Assembly (NCBI RefSeq): GCF_019649055.1 | Contig: NW_026570222.1 | Location: 3,100,001-3,164,000 of the forward strand | Length of the DNA stretch: 64,000 nt | From: Paramacrobiotus metropolitanus | Taxonomy: Eukaryota; Tardigrada; Eutardigrada; Parachela; Macrobiotidae | Direction: 5' to 3' | In this document: in pieces, positions 1 to 15,031 of the stretch | Numbering within the stretch: the stretch's first letter is position 1 | Layout of the letters: every line of letters starts with the position of its first letter | Made by a program: the position numbers and the translations under genes | The notes under the pieces: generated by a model | What the model was told of the DNA's origin: nothing | Databases searched by the model: none | What the model saw: only the letters and a program-made list of their open reading frames with translations

Positions 1-110
1 AGCAAAATATTAATTGTGCATGCCAATTCTTATTAAACTAATGAAGAAAAGGGCAGAACCGCAGCATTAAAAATAAGAATTATTGAAAATTGCCGCTAAT
101 AAATTTGCAG

Positions 111-1000
111 ATGGTCAGGGCGTTTCTTCCCGACATGATGTCGCAGAACCGCGGCCACATAGTGACCATCTCGAGCGTAGCAGCCGTCGCCGGTATTCGC
201 AAGCTTGGTGACTATTGTGCATCAAAAGCAGCAGCTACCATACTGCATGAAACTGTCGCTACGGAAGTTCGGGTAGCGGGATATAAAGGGATACATGCGA
301 CCCTTGTAGCACCTTACCTAGTGGACACGGGAATGTTTGCCGGTGCCACAAGCAGGTACGCCGCTTGAATTAGTCTATTGAGTAAAAATCAAAAAATGCC
401 GTAATGGCTTTTTCAACAACACAGAAGCCGCCACATCACACTACAGTGGATGTGGGCCATGTGGCGACTTCACCGCACTACGCCACGTTTTACAGCCATT
501 TAGCGTGGCTAATATTTCGCGTACAATATTCTTTGTTGCATTTTTAGATTCCCTTGGATTACGCCCATTCTGGGACCAGCCGTCGTAGCTGAGAAAGTCA
601 TCCAAGCCATCTTGTATAAGGAAGCAAAGGTCACTCTTCCAGCCATCATGAGATTTTTAATTCCAATTTACAGGTGTGAACATATCTTTTAATCACTGAT
701 CCACTCCTACAAGATTACATATTACTCGTATCTGCGACCAAATGAACACGCCATCTCATCCACCCCCGCAGGAAAAGCTAACTCATGGATTAGCCATGAA
801 CTTGCCATTAAAACTATGTTTTTCCATAAATTTATGCATAACGTTGCTTAGTAGAACCACTTTGCTACCCAGCGCGTTTTTGTATTATCTATAGAATACT
901 TCCTACAAAGATCGTGGAGAGCAAAGACGATATTTTTGGGCTACAAAGGTGCATGGACAATTTCACCGGTCGGAAGCGAAGCGCACACTCGGACTTATAA
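111..1000 (+). CDS. 3' exons of a retinol dehydrogenase-like SDR (5' end outside window)
   Basis: NAD(P)-dependent short-chain dehydrogenase/reductase, most like the epidermal retinol dehydrogenase / SDR16C group, which oxidise retinol or related lipids at the ER membrane. Three exons keep frame: 111-355, 548-673 and 895-1000, each with GT/AG borders, and the last ends in TAA at 998-1000. The first visible exon carries the end of the Rossmann core: the GHIVTISS strand with the catalytic Ser region, then Y-C-A-S-K, which is the YxxxK active-site motif. The second exon (PWITPILGP...) is the typical C-terminal helix region. About 158 residues are present out of roughly 300 in the family, so the cofactor-binding N-terminal half lies upstream of the window. 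The substrate is inferred from family only. Confidence 0.85.
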
Positions 1001-1282
1001 ACGACGTTTCTCCAAAATGCATGAATACCGGCAACATCAATTTCGCATCATTTTCTTGTTTAACTACTTCTTTGCAGCAGTTGCAGTAATTATATGAAAT
1101 TCAAATGCTTAACCTTCATCTGAGCAATACGTGAATTCCGAGTTTGTCAACCGAAACAAGGGCCGAAACAAGGACCAGCCATAACATAATTTCTTTAAAC
1201 TCTATGAATTTGCTTTCTATCACGAAGCGGCTAAAAACTTAAAATCGGTGCCTACGGCAAAACAATATTTCACAATTAAACT

Positions 1283-2959
1283 TTAGAATTTAACCATTTT
1301 CTTGATCGTTTCAACACACCGCCACTTGTCAGGAATGTAATACGGTTCCAGTGTATGCGGGAACGGAGTATCCCAACCACAAACCCGCTCAATGGGTGCT
1401 TCCAAATTAAGAAAGCACTCTTTCTGCACATAGGAAGCAATTTCCGAAGCGAACCCGTTCGTGACCGGTGCTTCATGAGATATCAACAATCGACCAGTTT
1501 TCGCCACTGACTGGCAGACAGTTTCAGCATCCCACGGCAGAATTGTTCTCCTAAAAAGAATACGTACACAATCAGACATGACACAAGCATAACATAACCA
1601 TTGAACAGCTGACTACGCGTCGGGGACGAAATTTCAAGGTTGTTGAGCGTAACTGCCGGTACACTTACAGATCGATAACTTCACAGCTGACTCCCAAAGT
1701 GTCTTTGGCGATAGCCGCCACCTCTTTGAGCACATGGATCTGCGTACCGTATCCCACCAACGTAACATCGTTACCTCCTTCCAATATTTCGGCCTTCCCC
1801 AAGGGGATCGTATAATCACCGGTTGGAACATTTTCTACCGCTGACCTGCAAAACAAGAAAAATAATTCAATGCCGCCGGAACTGCAACTCTGCACAGAAA
1901 CACAGATTCGAGCAGACGTAGCAATTCACTTTGATCTAAATACTTAATACGTCGTTTAAACCTGTAGAATCTCGAAAGGCAAGAAACATCTTGCTATTAA
2001 AATAAAATTCCGTAAAACGAGAAGGGAAATGAGGAAAGTAAAACAGAGAAGTAAAGCCTTTATTTTACCCAAATTCCTATCTGCCTGCTCAATGCTCTCT
2101 CTCACAACTGTGAAACGATGTCAAAAACCTACAGAAACTGCCGTAACAATGCATACGACACATGCCAGATGTTACAAAGATCTCCGATAATGCTTTCAAG
2201 GAAAAATTAACAAGTGATAGAGTTAAAGTTCGTTATTCACCTACGATGTTGCTTACAATTGTTTTTAGCCTCAGCGTAGCGCGTCAAACCGTACCTGTAC
2301 ATAATTTTCGGCTCAAAGAAAACACACGGATTATCATCACGAATGCAGGATAAGAGCAATCCCTTGGCCTGAATAGGACCACGAGGGATAACCACTTTCA
2401 GACCAGGAGTGTGGGCAAAATACGCTTCAGGACTTTGTGAATGGTACAGTGCGCCGTGTCCGACGGCGCCGTATGGAGCACGCACCGTCAGCTTCCCACA
2501 GTTGAACTGGTTCCCCGAGCGATAACGGAATTTTGCGGCTTCGTTGACCAGCTGATCAAAGGCCGGAAAGATATAGTCAGCGAACTGCACCTCGGCGATG
2601 GAAGTGGCTCCTGCCACGGCCACACCGATACCAAAACCCACGATACCCTGTTCGCACAGCGGAGTGTTGAAAACACGGTCTTTGCCGTGGCGTTCCTGCA
2701 AGTTAATGGTAGCTCGAAATACTCCGCCAAATGCCACATCTTCTCCAAATATCACGGCAGTCTTATCTGTGGCGAGGGCGACATCCATAGCGCTGTTAAT
2801 AGACTGGAAGAGGTTGAGTTTGGTTGTTTCTCCATATTCGGGATTGGCAACTTCTGGTGCATACGTGAAACGCGCAGACACGTTGCGTGTTGGAGCGGCA
2901 CAGAGGACAGCGCGATGACGGAGCAAGGAAAAGGACGAAGAGAATAATCTGAGACTCAT
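1283..2959 (-). CDS. BCKDHB: Branched-chain 2-oxo acid dehydrogenase E1 beta subunit, mitochondrial
   Basis: Beta subunit of the thiamine-diphosphate-dependent E1 of the BCKDH complex, which decarboxylates the 2-oxo acids of Leu, Ile and Val in the mitochondrial matrix. Three exons in transcript order: 2959-2295, 1845-1669 and 1550-1283, joining in frame to 369 residues (about 392 in vertebrates). The N-terminus [10 protein letters not shown]... is Arg/Ser-rich, as expected of a transit peptide. The E1-beta core is unmistakable: [12 protein letters not shown], the [20 protein letters not shown] block, [22 protein letters not shown], then [17 protein letters not shown] and the C-terminal [15 protein letters not shown]. 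The frame is also open to an upstream ATG at 3133, but the Met at 2959 gives the better presequence. No damage is seen. Confidence 0.96.
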
Positions 2960-3133
2960 TTCACACACAGAAAATGGCAGACAATTAGAGAACAACAAGA
3001 GAAGAAACCGCAAAGCACTCAGTTCTGCGTACAAATTTGGATTTGCGTACGAGCTGAAGTTATTACAGTACAGATTTCGATGCGGGATGCAATCAGCTGT
3101 TCGATGGCGAATCATAGATGTACTGTACCGCAC

Positions 3134-5306
3134 TTTACGTCTTACGACACAGCATTAGTGGATCGATGCTATGGCACTATGCTGTACTTAACACATTATT
3201 TTTTGGTAAGTGATAATTTATTAGTTAAATGAAAATGTATATATACTACAGCAGGCGTTCTGACATGAGACATAAATATTAAAGAAACAAGCCCAGCACG
3301 GATGAATATTGGCCGATGACTATTAAAAACACTAAAGTGACATTTCCTACGGAAATAGCTCCGTCAGGCCTGGATGGGAAAGGGAAATAATCGGGATAAA
3401 CGGGAACTGGATACAAACCACATGGAATACTTCTATAATTATTAGGCTATTAGCCCAACCACATTCTAGCGACAGCTATGCTGACTATGCAGTATGCCCG
3501 TATTAACTGGCATACCGTAAACCACACCCCTAACTTGTGCCAATCACAGGGGTGTAACATTTTGGTTACAGATTTCCCCATAGACCGTGCAAGAAACAAG
3601 CCGTATACACTCTTATACAGAAAGTCTCACTTTCTGTTTTTATTATAGTGTATAGGTCCTGCAACAGTGTGCAGGCCTGACGGAAAAATAAGTAATTCTA
3701 AGGATGTGTTGCTTTGCGGTCGCTTACAGACTGTCATAATATTAATGAACCCGTACGTATGTTTAGTAATATAAACGTACGTATGTACGTATGTCGTACG
3801 TATGTACGTATGTACGTATGTACGTATGTACGTATGTATGTACGTATGTATGTACGTACGTATGTACGTATGTATGTACGTATGTACGTATGTATGTACG
3901 TATGTCTATATTATGATACACTTTACATAAGTTAATCGAAACACGGACTGCCTTCTTGTACATACAGTACATAACTTCCAATGATGACTAACGCAATGAT
4001 GACTGACGTGTTAAGTTACTTACATAAATTTTTTACTTTGTATTGTACTCGTACTTATTGTTAAGTAGCAGCTCAGATATTGCTACTGTTCTGGGTCAAG
4101 TTGTGTTAGAACAGTGTGCATTTCTTATCGCGTCCATGGTAACAAGCTTATGATTGACCACTGGACCTAGACAAATGATTTGGGCAAAACGTCAACAATC
4201 TTGGATCCACCGCTACACCTAGAGAATTTTGATGTACTTTAAAGCAACAAAATTGGTGAAGTAGAAGCCGAGATCCTTTGCCTCAAAGGACAGGGCCGAA
4301 GTCCTGGCACAGGTAATCAGTATTCATATAACGAAAATCAAAAACAATCAGCAATGTTACTATATTAGGTAACAATTTACAGAATTTAGATAATGTTTAA
4401 GCAAAAAATTATAATTATATACGCGCACTGTCTATGTATGTGATCAGAAGAGGCGGAAAATAACGGTGCCGCTCAGCGTACGGTTTTGAACTATTCGTAA
4501 GTACTGTACTCCTTATGTACAATAATTATTGTTGTAGTAATAACTGCGTACAACTCCTTTTATTGTAGTTGGACTTCAATTGGAAAGCGTACGAGCTCTC
4601 AGAGCTGGAAGATGTGTTGCAGTTCTATCGCAGAATATATTGTTCTGGTGCCTTAGATATGAATAAAGGAGACTTAATAAATTATTACGTCGTTAACATT
4701 TTCCAGTTTTCTTTTTTGTTTATTCTGGCAAAATTACCGTACTTACTGTTCTGTAAGAATAACCAGATTATATAATTTTTGATAGTTTTACTTCATCGGA
4801 TGCTGGTACGAGTTGTACTCCATAAACTTTAATATCTTCAATATCTAATACACATATATTGTACAGCCAATAGTTTATATAGTAATTATAAGCTTCAACA
4901 TTGCTTTCGTTTACAAGTTACAATCAAGAAAGAGCCATAAATTAATAATGTGAACGTCCACGAACAATACATTGTACACGTGTCTATTCAACGAACAATA
5001 GCGTGCAACAATAGCGAACATCTAGTGGTATGCATGACAACACAAGCATAACGATTAGATAGTTCACTTGTGATTTATGTGTGCTATGATCTTCCTCAGC
5101 TGCGCGCATAACGCGCTGTACGGTATCGCGGTAATATTATGCCGGATGCGCTTCAGCTGTAATCATTCGCCACCGTTGAAACCTTGTTTCACATTGATTT
5201 CCTTCGGCAGAAGTTGAAGATGTCATCAGTGCATGAAATTAGCACCTTGACAATAGCTCACACGAAATCCACCTCTTCATTTCCTGCCTACAATTTACCG
5301 CTTCGA
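3134..5306. other. Gene-poor stretch between two minus-strand genes
   Basis: This stretch lies between the BCKDHB 5' end and the 3' end of the SAM-domain gene. It holds the microsatellite at 3775-3905, a short inverted repeat (CCGTCAGGCCTG at about 3361 and its complement at about 3672), and AT-rich sequence. The only coding-like signal is on the + strand. An exon-like block at 4265-4312 reads KPRSFASKDRAEVLAQ, with AG before it and GTAATC after it. A second block from 4569 reads LDFNWKAYELSELEDVLQFY, preceded by TTGTAG. They join in phase, but I recognise no family and find no start or stop. It may be a relic or part of an unfound gene. Confidence 0.4.
3775..3905. repeat. ACGT/ATGT microsatellite
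   Basis: About 130 bases of alternating ACGT and ATGT tetramers (unit mostly ACGTATGT), interrupted by single-unit phase slips. It is strictly alternating purine-pyrimidine and largely self-complementary, so it could form cruciform or Z-like DNA. Open frames on both strands here (Tyr-Val/Val-Cys/Arg-Thr repeats) are only translations of the repeat. Confidence 0.97.
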
Positions 5307-8300
5307 TTACACGAAGCCGGTATGTGGATTGCGCTCCGATTTCATAATCAACTGGGCCTCATGGAGAATGCGTGTACGCGGTCCCATGGGAACTCCCAGG
5401 CGTCGTAGTTTGTCTTCAGTCATGTAAGGCAATTCATTCAGACCGATTCTCTCAATTTCAAAGAGGCGGGCGTATTTCTATAAAAAAAATTTATTGTCGG
5501 ACCTATGTTCAATCCTGAATTAGGTAGGATAAAAACATGTGACCCGATATCCCTACCTCATAGCCCAGCTTTTTCAGGAATATACGCACCAACGGCGGTT
5601 CAGAGCCAAAAAACCTAAATAAACATTTTTCTGTTAGCAGTCAACAATTATTAAAGTACCGTTTTCATTCCTCTCACGATAGCTGATTACATTAGGGTGC
5701 TACGGTACAATACGTGCATTTACAACCAACGTTTACTGAAATTCTGTTCATCCGTTTGCGGTTCGAAGCCTTTGAGGTTCCAAGTTTGGTTACATCGATA
5801 TATCGACTTTCAGTGTACGAGTATCTGATTAACGAAATAAAAATAACTAATGGTAAGTTACATCGAATCACCGACTTACAGGTACAGTAGTAATAAACAG
5901 TAAACTCGAAAACAAAATAATTCAGTGATGCATTAATGATTAAAGCAATGCGCCAGGAAACGTTTAGCAATAAGTCAATAACCGGGCTGCATGTCAGTCT
6001 ATACTAGCAGGATTTCGGGTACACTTTACTGAAGCCGTTTATTAAAAAATAAAAGTAAGGAAATAGATCCTACTGCAAGGATAGCAATAACAGTAAGGAT
6101 AATTCGCAAAATGTTCTCTTCCGACATCACTGTAAACACTGTACTGTATTACCATACTGTTTTAACAGGGAAAATATGAAATATATAAGAAGCGGTTACG
6201 TTATGTTCCCAGATTTCTTGGAATAGATATTATTCATAATTTCCTGAACAGTCTCTTGTGGTAAGCACTAAGATCTTTCTCACTGATTTGGTAGTTGACC
6301 GGGCCTACTTTATCATTACGAACGAAAGAATTCTCTTAAATAGTCCAGATGCGAGTAGGTAACTAGTTTGTATTCAAGTGAAAAAAGTTCTTGGATTAAT
6401 AAGTGCAGATTTCCGGCCTGGTTAGTTCCATAATCCCATTCTATTTTGGTTTGCTGCGAACATTTCTTGGCTAAATAACATTACAACACAGTGCGCTTAC
6501 TTTGTTAATTTATTAACTCGTTCAGGATTGGATAGCATGTGTGTATTATCAGATGCGCCCTTGGATTGTGGAACGGTGATAACCGCACCAATGTTTGCTG
6601 GCCGGGATGACAATGCAACAGGTGTGGGCAGTGAATCCGAATTTCCGTTCTGGCTGAGATCCGTAGTTGACCTGTACACAACCGGCAACGGCTGTACGCT
6701 TGGCTGCAGGGAATGAGTCGGCGGCTTTTCATCGGCGAATCGCACTCTTGGCCGTTGGTTAAGCTCCAGATGGCGAAGAGATGCCTGTTGCGCTTCTATT
6801 TCGTTTGTTAGATATTCGATGTTTTGTGTCAGTTTACTAATATGTCCTTCCAGCATTTCACAACGTCGTTGCATGTCCACGTCATGAGGGCTACATTTTA
6901 CAAAGAGACGCAATGTACAGATGGTATACGAGTACATAACTATCTGTGTACTAGCGAGACGACTACAGTAAGCATGACAGCACCTCTGTCACGCATGCTC
7001 TGACTCTACTACTACTATTACATTATTTACATACTACCAGGACCTGATACTCGGTATAATAAAAATTGATAATTATATTGTTTTGGATGGCAACTTTTAA
7101 ATTACATTAATTTGACTAGACCATCCGCAATGCCGTAGTGAATTTAATAGTACAATTTAATACCTTTCGTTTCTTGATCGAGCAACAGCCTCCAGTGATG
7201 TTTGGGCTTGTGTATGCACATGAGCATGCTGTGGTGAAATTGCAATATTCTCTGTCGAGGGTGATGAGCGTATAAGAGGAGTCGGCTTATGGGAACTCAT
7301 GGCTTGTAACAATTTCATCTGCATATCGCATAATGCGAGAACTTGCTTTTTGGCAAGATATTCGTAAAGATTTGCGTCATCTTCTTGCAGATTCCCAGAA
7401 AATCCTTCATCGGAAGACGCCCTGTGATCACCGCCGGTAGAATCCAGATCACCGTCGGTACTGTTGCTGCCGGCATAATCATTATGGCTAGAATGCTTCT
7501 CATGGCTTGATAATGCCGGCTGATCCCAGAAACCGGCTTCATCAGCCGGAGAATGTGATTCACTAGGGCAGTTCACAGGGGAAAAGGGTGTAGAGGGAGG
7601 TGTCGATGATGGCACCGTAGGTTTACGGCTTCCGGCAAAATTCCTAAAGATACCCATGCAGCTTTGTAAATTGTATGTGTATAGATAAAGGTATCGCACA
7701 GAGGACTATTCACGATCAGTAACATACAGAGTAGTCAGCATGTAACAATAAACTACTTCTAGTACTTTATATGCATAGATTAAATAAACAAGGTTCTGAC
7801 AAATCAATTATTCATAAAGGTCTTCAGTTAATATGCACAATGCTATAATACCAATTATGCTTTTCGGCGACTTGATCAAATGGTCATGGATAAACAATGT
7901 CATCGCTAACATTCCAGAGTACGTGCAAAAACCACAACGCGTTTCTTACTACGTAATCACACCGCGTTATAACAAATTTGTTTATCGTATAATTAATTTG
8001 AACCTAAAAACCTAAACAAGCATGTTTCTAACATTATTTCGTGACTAACACTTTTTTGTGACTCTCAGGCTCTTTAATTTACGTACGCAAACATGGTCTA
8101 TCAAAAGATTTACCGGTGAACTTCACTTTGTTTGCTTTCTTTGGACATTGGCGCTCTGCTAGAGTTGTCAAAGGTCTCCCTAAACTCGACGTCGGTCAGT
8201 ATTCTTCTGTTATGTCCACTACGGGTGGGCACCGCTGGAGATGTTTTCAGATCGTAAAACTGACATTTGTTACGGTTAGGACTCCTCAACCGTAGAGGTG

Positions 8301-10095
8301 GCTTTCCGTCCCGCTGACCGGTATCAAGCGTAGCATGACGTTTCGGTAAATAAGGTCCATCATATGAGCATAAATCACTAAGGCGGTGGTACAAAACATT
8401 CGGCTCCAGCTGTTGCATATCCGGCGACGGCGATGCCGGTACGGCACGCACGTTTAGTAGACCGGTATTCATGTTATAGTAATCCTCCATCGAAATATTT
8501 TCCTGTATAAAAAAGTCTGAAGCTTCTAAAAAAATATAAGTCACATGGGAAGCGAAAATGGTTTCATATAACATTAAACCATTATCTTCTAACCTCAAGC
8601 TACGATTATCGCCTGTTAAACTTTTAACAGAAAATAATTTATAAAGCATAAGTCAAAACAACTGACGAATTGCTAAGGGCATTATATATGCAATTATGTT
8701 GGTTCGGATTTTATTTCATATGAATGTGAGGGTAGTTATGATCTTCTTGTCACAGATGCAAACAGTGGGTGGTAAATCATACCAGTAACATTGAAATTTT
8801 GTCTTGACCGGTATTCGGCTACGCAGTTTACAGTTACCATACTATCTTAATTGACTTAATATAATCAGTAATCCGCATATAACCATTATATATGTCAACT
8901 TAAGCCTAGTAAAAAGTAGTAAAGCAAGATGGTACTGTACTGGATGAAAATTGCTCTGAATGGTGAGTACGTAGCACTTTAAAACTTGTAGGCCGATAAT
9001 GACAGTACAAAAAAGGAGCACTCACACGACACTGATTCACTGCATTGTACACTCTCACCTACAACGCGGATTGTCATAGGTTGCGACTTTATTCAGTTAC
9101 TTATCATGTCGATAAAGAAACACTAATTAATGTGGTCTGTATTATCAGCTACAAGCTAATTTAAATGTTTTTAACTGTAAACTTCAAAAGTTTGCCGGGG
9201 CGATACGTAACTCGCATATTCGTTCAGATATTTATATGATCTACAGTCTGTACGGATACTGTATGTATTCGGGAAATATATCCTCTTCTATCAATAATTT
9301 TTCCTTATGGATTGTGTAAAAAAATACTCATGAAGTGCTAAACCTGTACGAATAGTATATTATACGATACCACATTTACTGCAAAACTGTATATATATGC
9401 AGTTAAAATGTGATATTACGTTTTGGTTTTTCACATGCAGTTGCTGCATCCCCGGTAAAAAATAATATCAAATTATCAAAAATCTATCAGTTAACACAAC
9501 ATCTATACATATAGATAAATTATTGATTGTGGCAGTCATTAATTGCCATTGTGTATTTCATTACATATCAGTACAATTACACGGATTACCATTGATGTAA
9601 CCAGAATGGTTGCTTTATAGAACACACCTTGGCTAAAATCCGACGCAAACGCAACTCCAGTGATGCTTCAGCGCTATCCACATCTTCTTCACTGCACCAT
9701 GACGAATTATCATCCTCATTACGCTGACCATTCCCGGAAGCTGCTGTAGCTGTGCCGGTCTGCAGTTGCAATCTGGCACGGCGTTTATGCATCTGTTTCC
9801 GTTTAAGTTCGGCTAAGGTTAAGACAGCACCGGTCGCTACAGGTGAAGGTGATGATGAGCGGACACGCTGATTGTCCGTCACAGGTGTGGCAGGTGGACA
9901 ATGGCCATTGGCAACGCTTCTCCTGGCTGCGGCAGCCGGTATGTGCAGCTTATCGAGTTTATTTTTCCAGTGTTCGGGATCATCTAAATCATAATTAATA
10001 ATAACACTCCGTCCGGGATATGGCGGTGGCTCAGCGGGACGAGCGGCGTGCGCCACCGTTGATTCTTGATGGTGCGGGTCAGATGGTGACTGCAT
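5307..10095 (-). CDS. SAM-domain scaffold protein with coiled coil (family not identified)
   Basis: Six exons join without a frame break: 10095-9628, 8502-8114, 7643-7164, 6890-6501, 5614-5557 and 5477-5307, about 651 residues. The N-terminal two thirds is low-complexity and polar (a PPPYPGR motif near residue 25, many Ser/Pro/Arg runs), as in signalling scaffolds. Exon 4 opens with an amphipathic heptad-like coiled coil (CEMLEGHISKLTQNIEYLTN...). The last two exons encode a compact sterile alpha motif: PPLVRIFLKKLGYEKYARLF, then IGLNELPYMTEDKLRRLG, then GPRTRILHEAQ. The protein ends 12 residues after that motif. SAM domains oligomerise or bind partner SAMs; a role as an adaptor is inference. 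The start is the first Met after an AG acceptor (CATAGCAG), so an upstream non-coding exon is likely. Confidence 0.8.
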
Positions 10096-11590
10096 TCTGC
10101 TATGGAGCAGTAAGTTAATGGCTAAAAAAATCAGCCAAACTAGAGTAGCTATCGCGCGAGAATCACATTAAAATGCCAATGATTTCGATCGGCTAATGGA
10201 ATTTGATGTAGAACTGATGGTGAGTAAAAAAGCTACATCCGCGTCTTTCCGTTAATAGCCAGTGGTCGATACTGATGGATTCGCGTATGTCGCCGTGTGC
10301 CTAATAAGTGACGAATTGCCCGGTGGGATATCGTGTCGATGATAGATTCTCATCAAAACTACCAACCTCTTAACAATGCAACGTTAAAGACGGCAACATT
10401 CTCAAAAGAATAGTTATGACATATAAAACAGTTCATCCATTGATTACATACACTTCCAAATTAAGCGATGAGTTTTTGATGACTTTGCCAGCAGATCAAT
10501 CAAAAAATGAAATATATTTCTAGATTAATTCTTCGATTTGATGTGTATGTGGCAGCGACATTACAACAACTAATGGTGAGAGTTAATAGACTCTCGGCAG
10601 CCGTCCACACAAGTAGCGGTAGCCAGAAGGAGTGGCTATATTACCAAGCATAAGCTGCTGGTCAGTAACTGTATCACCCGTCTATGCACGAATATGAATG
10701 CCCTGCCTTAATTCCGTTGATAAGGAGCGCAGACAGAAAGCATTCAAGCTGAAATTAATTTACGGATTTACGGGTTCTTATTAGGCTTGTAAAGTGAAAT
10801 AGTTTCATTCTTATCTGTTTGCACTGCTGTAGAAGAAATCAAAAAGATGACAGCTGAGGGCATATGTAAACATATATCCAATAACTTCTTCAAGATAAGA
10901 CCTATTTCAGAATGTGAACCAGAGAGAGAGAGTTCGATGTGAATTCTGAAGTTATTCAACAGATGTCAAACGTATGCGCCCAGCAGGAAGTTCAAAGCGG
11001 GTCATTCTTGATCAAGGAAGAGTCTGTGCCGAAAAAACGGATAAATCCGATTAGAAGTGTTAAGCCAGAAATAAAATCATGAATAAGAATAGGAGCAAGT
11101 ATCAAAATAATGATTTGGCCATTCTTGTTCTCACATTTACTGCAGATAAAACCAAATTTTAACAGAAACGCATATAATGCAACAACGAAATCGATATTTC
11201 TATACCTAAATACCTAATAGATATACGAATAGCATAATTAATATTCTGCGTTAAGCAAGTTTATATGGCACAATATACAATTTTCGATTTTCGTAAAAGA
11301 ATGTCCGTAGTATGTCATCTTTAATTTTTTCAATACAATAAACATTAAAAAGAAAACCGAATGTTTGAACATGGTCAAAACGGTATGTCTCATAACTCAC
11401 TTGCATACCATGAACTGCGAGTGCGAACCCATGAACTATTAAACTAATTAAATTCTAAAACCATATAAACTGACACGGATTAAAAGAGTAATCACCAGGA
11501 AATAGTAACTTGAGGGAGATGTAACAATTCATTCTTTTGACGGTACAGATATCACTGGACGTATTTCCAAACCATTTTTCACTAGAACGT
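10096..11590. other. Intergenic, nothing recognised
   Basis: This is the upstream region of the SAM-domain gene and the downstream region of ACAT2. It is AT-rich with no open frame showing family resemblance and no RNA gene signal that I can see. It may contain the 5' untranslated exon of the SAM-domain gene. Confidence 0.5.
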
Positions 11591-15031
<3,441 letters not shown>

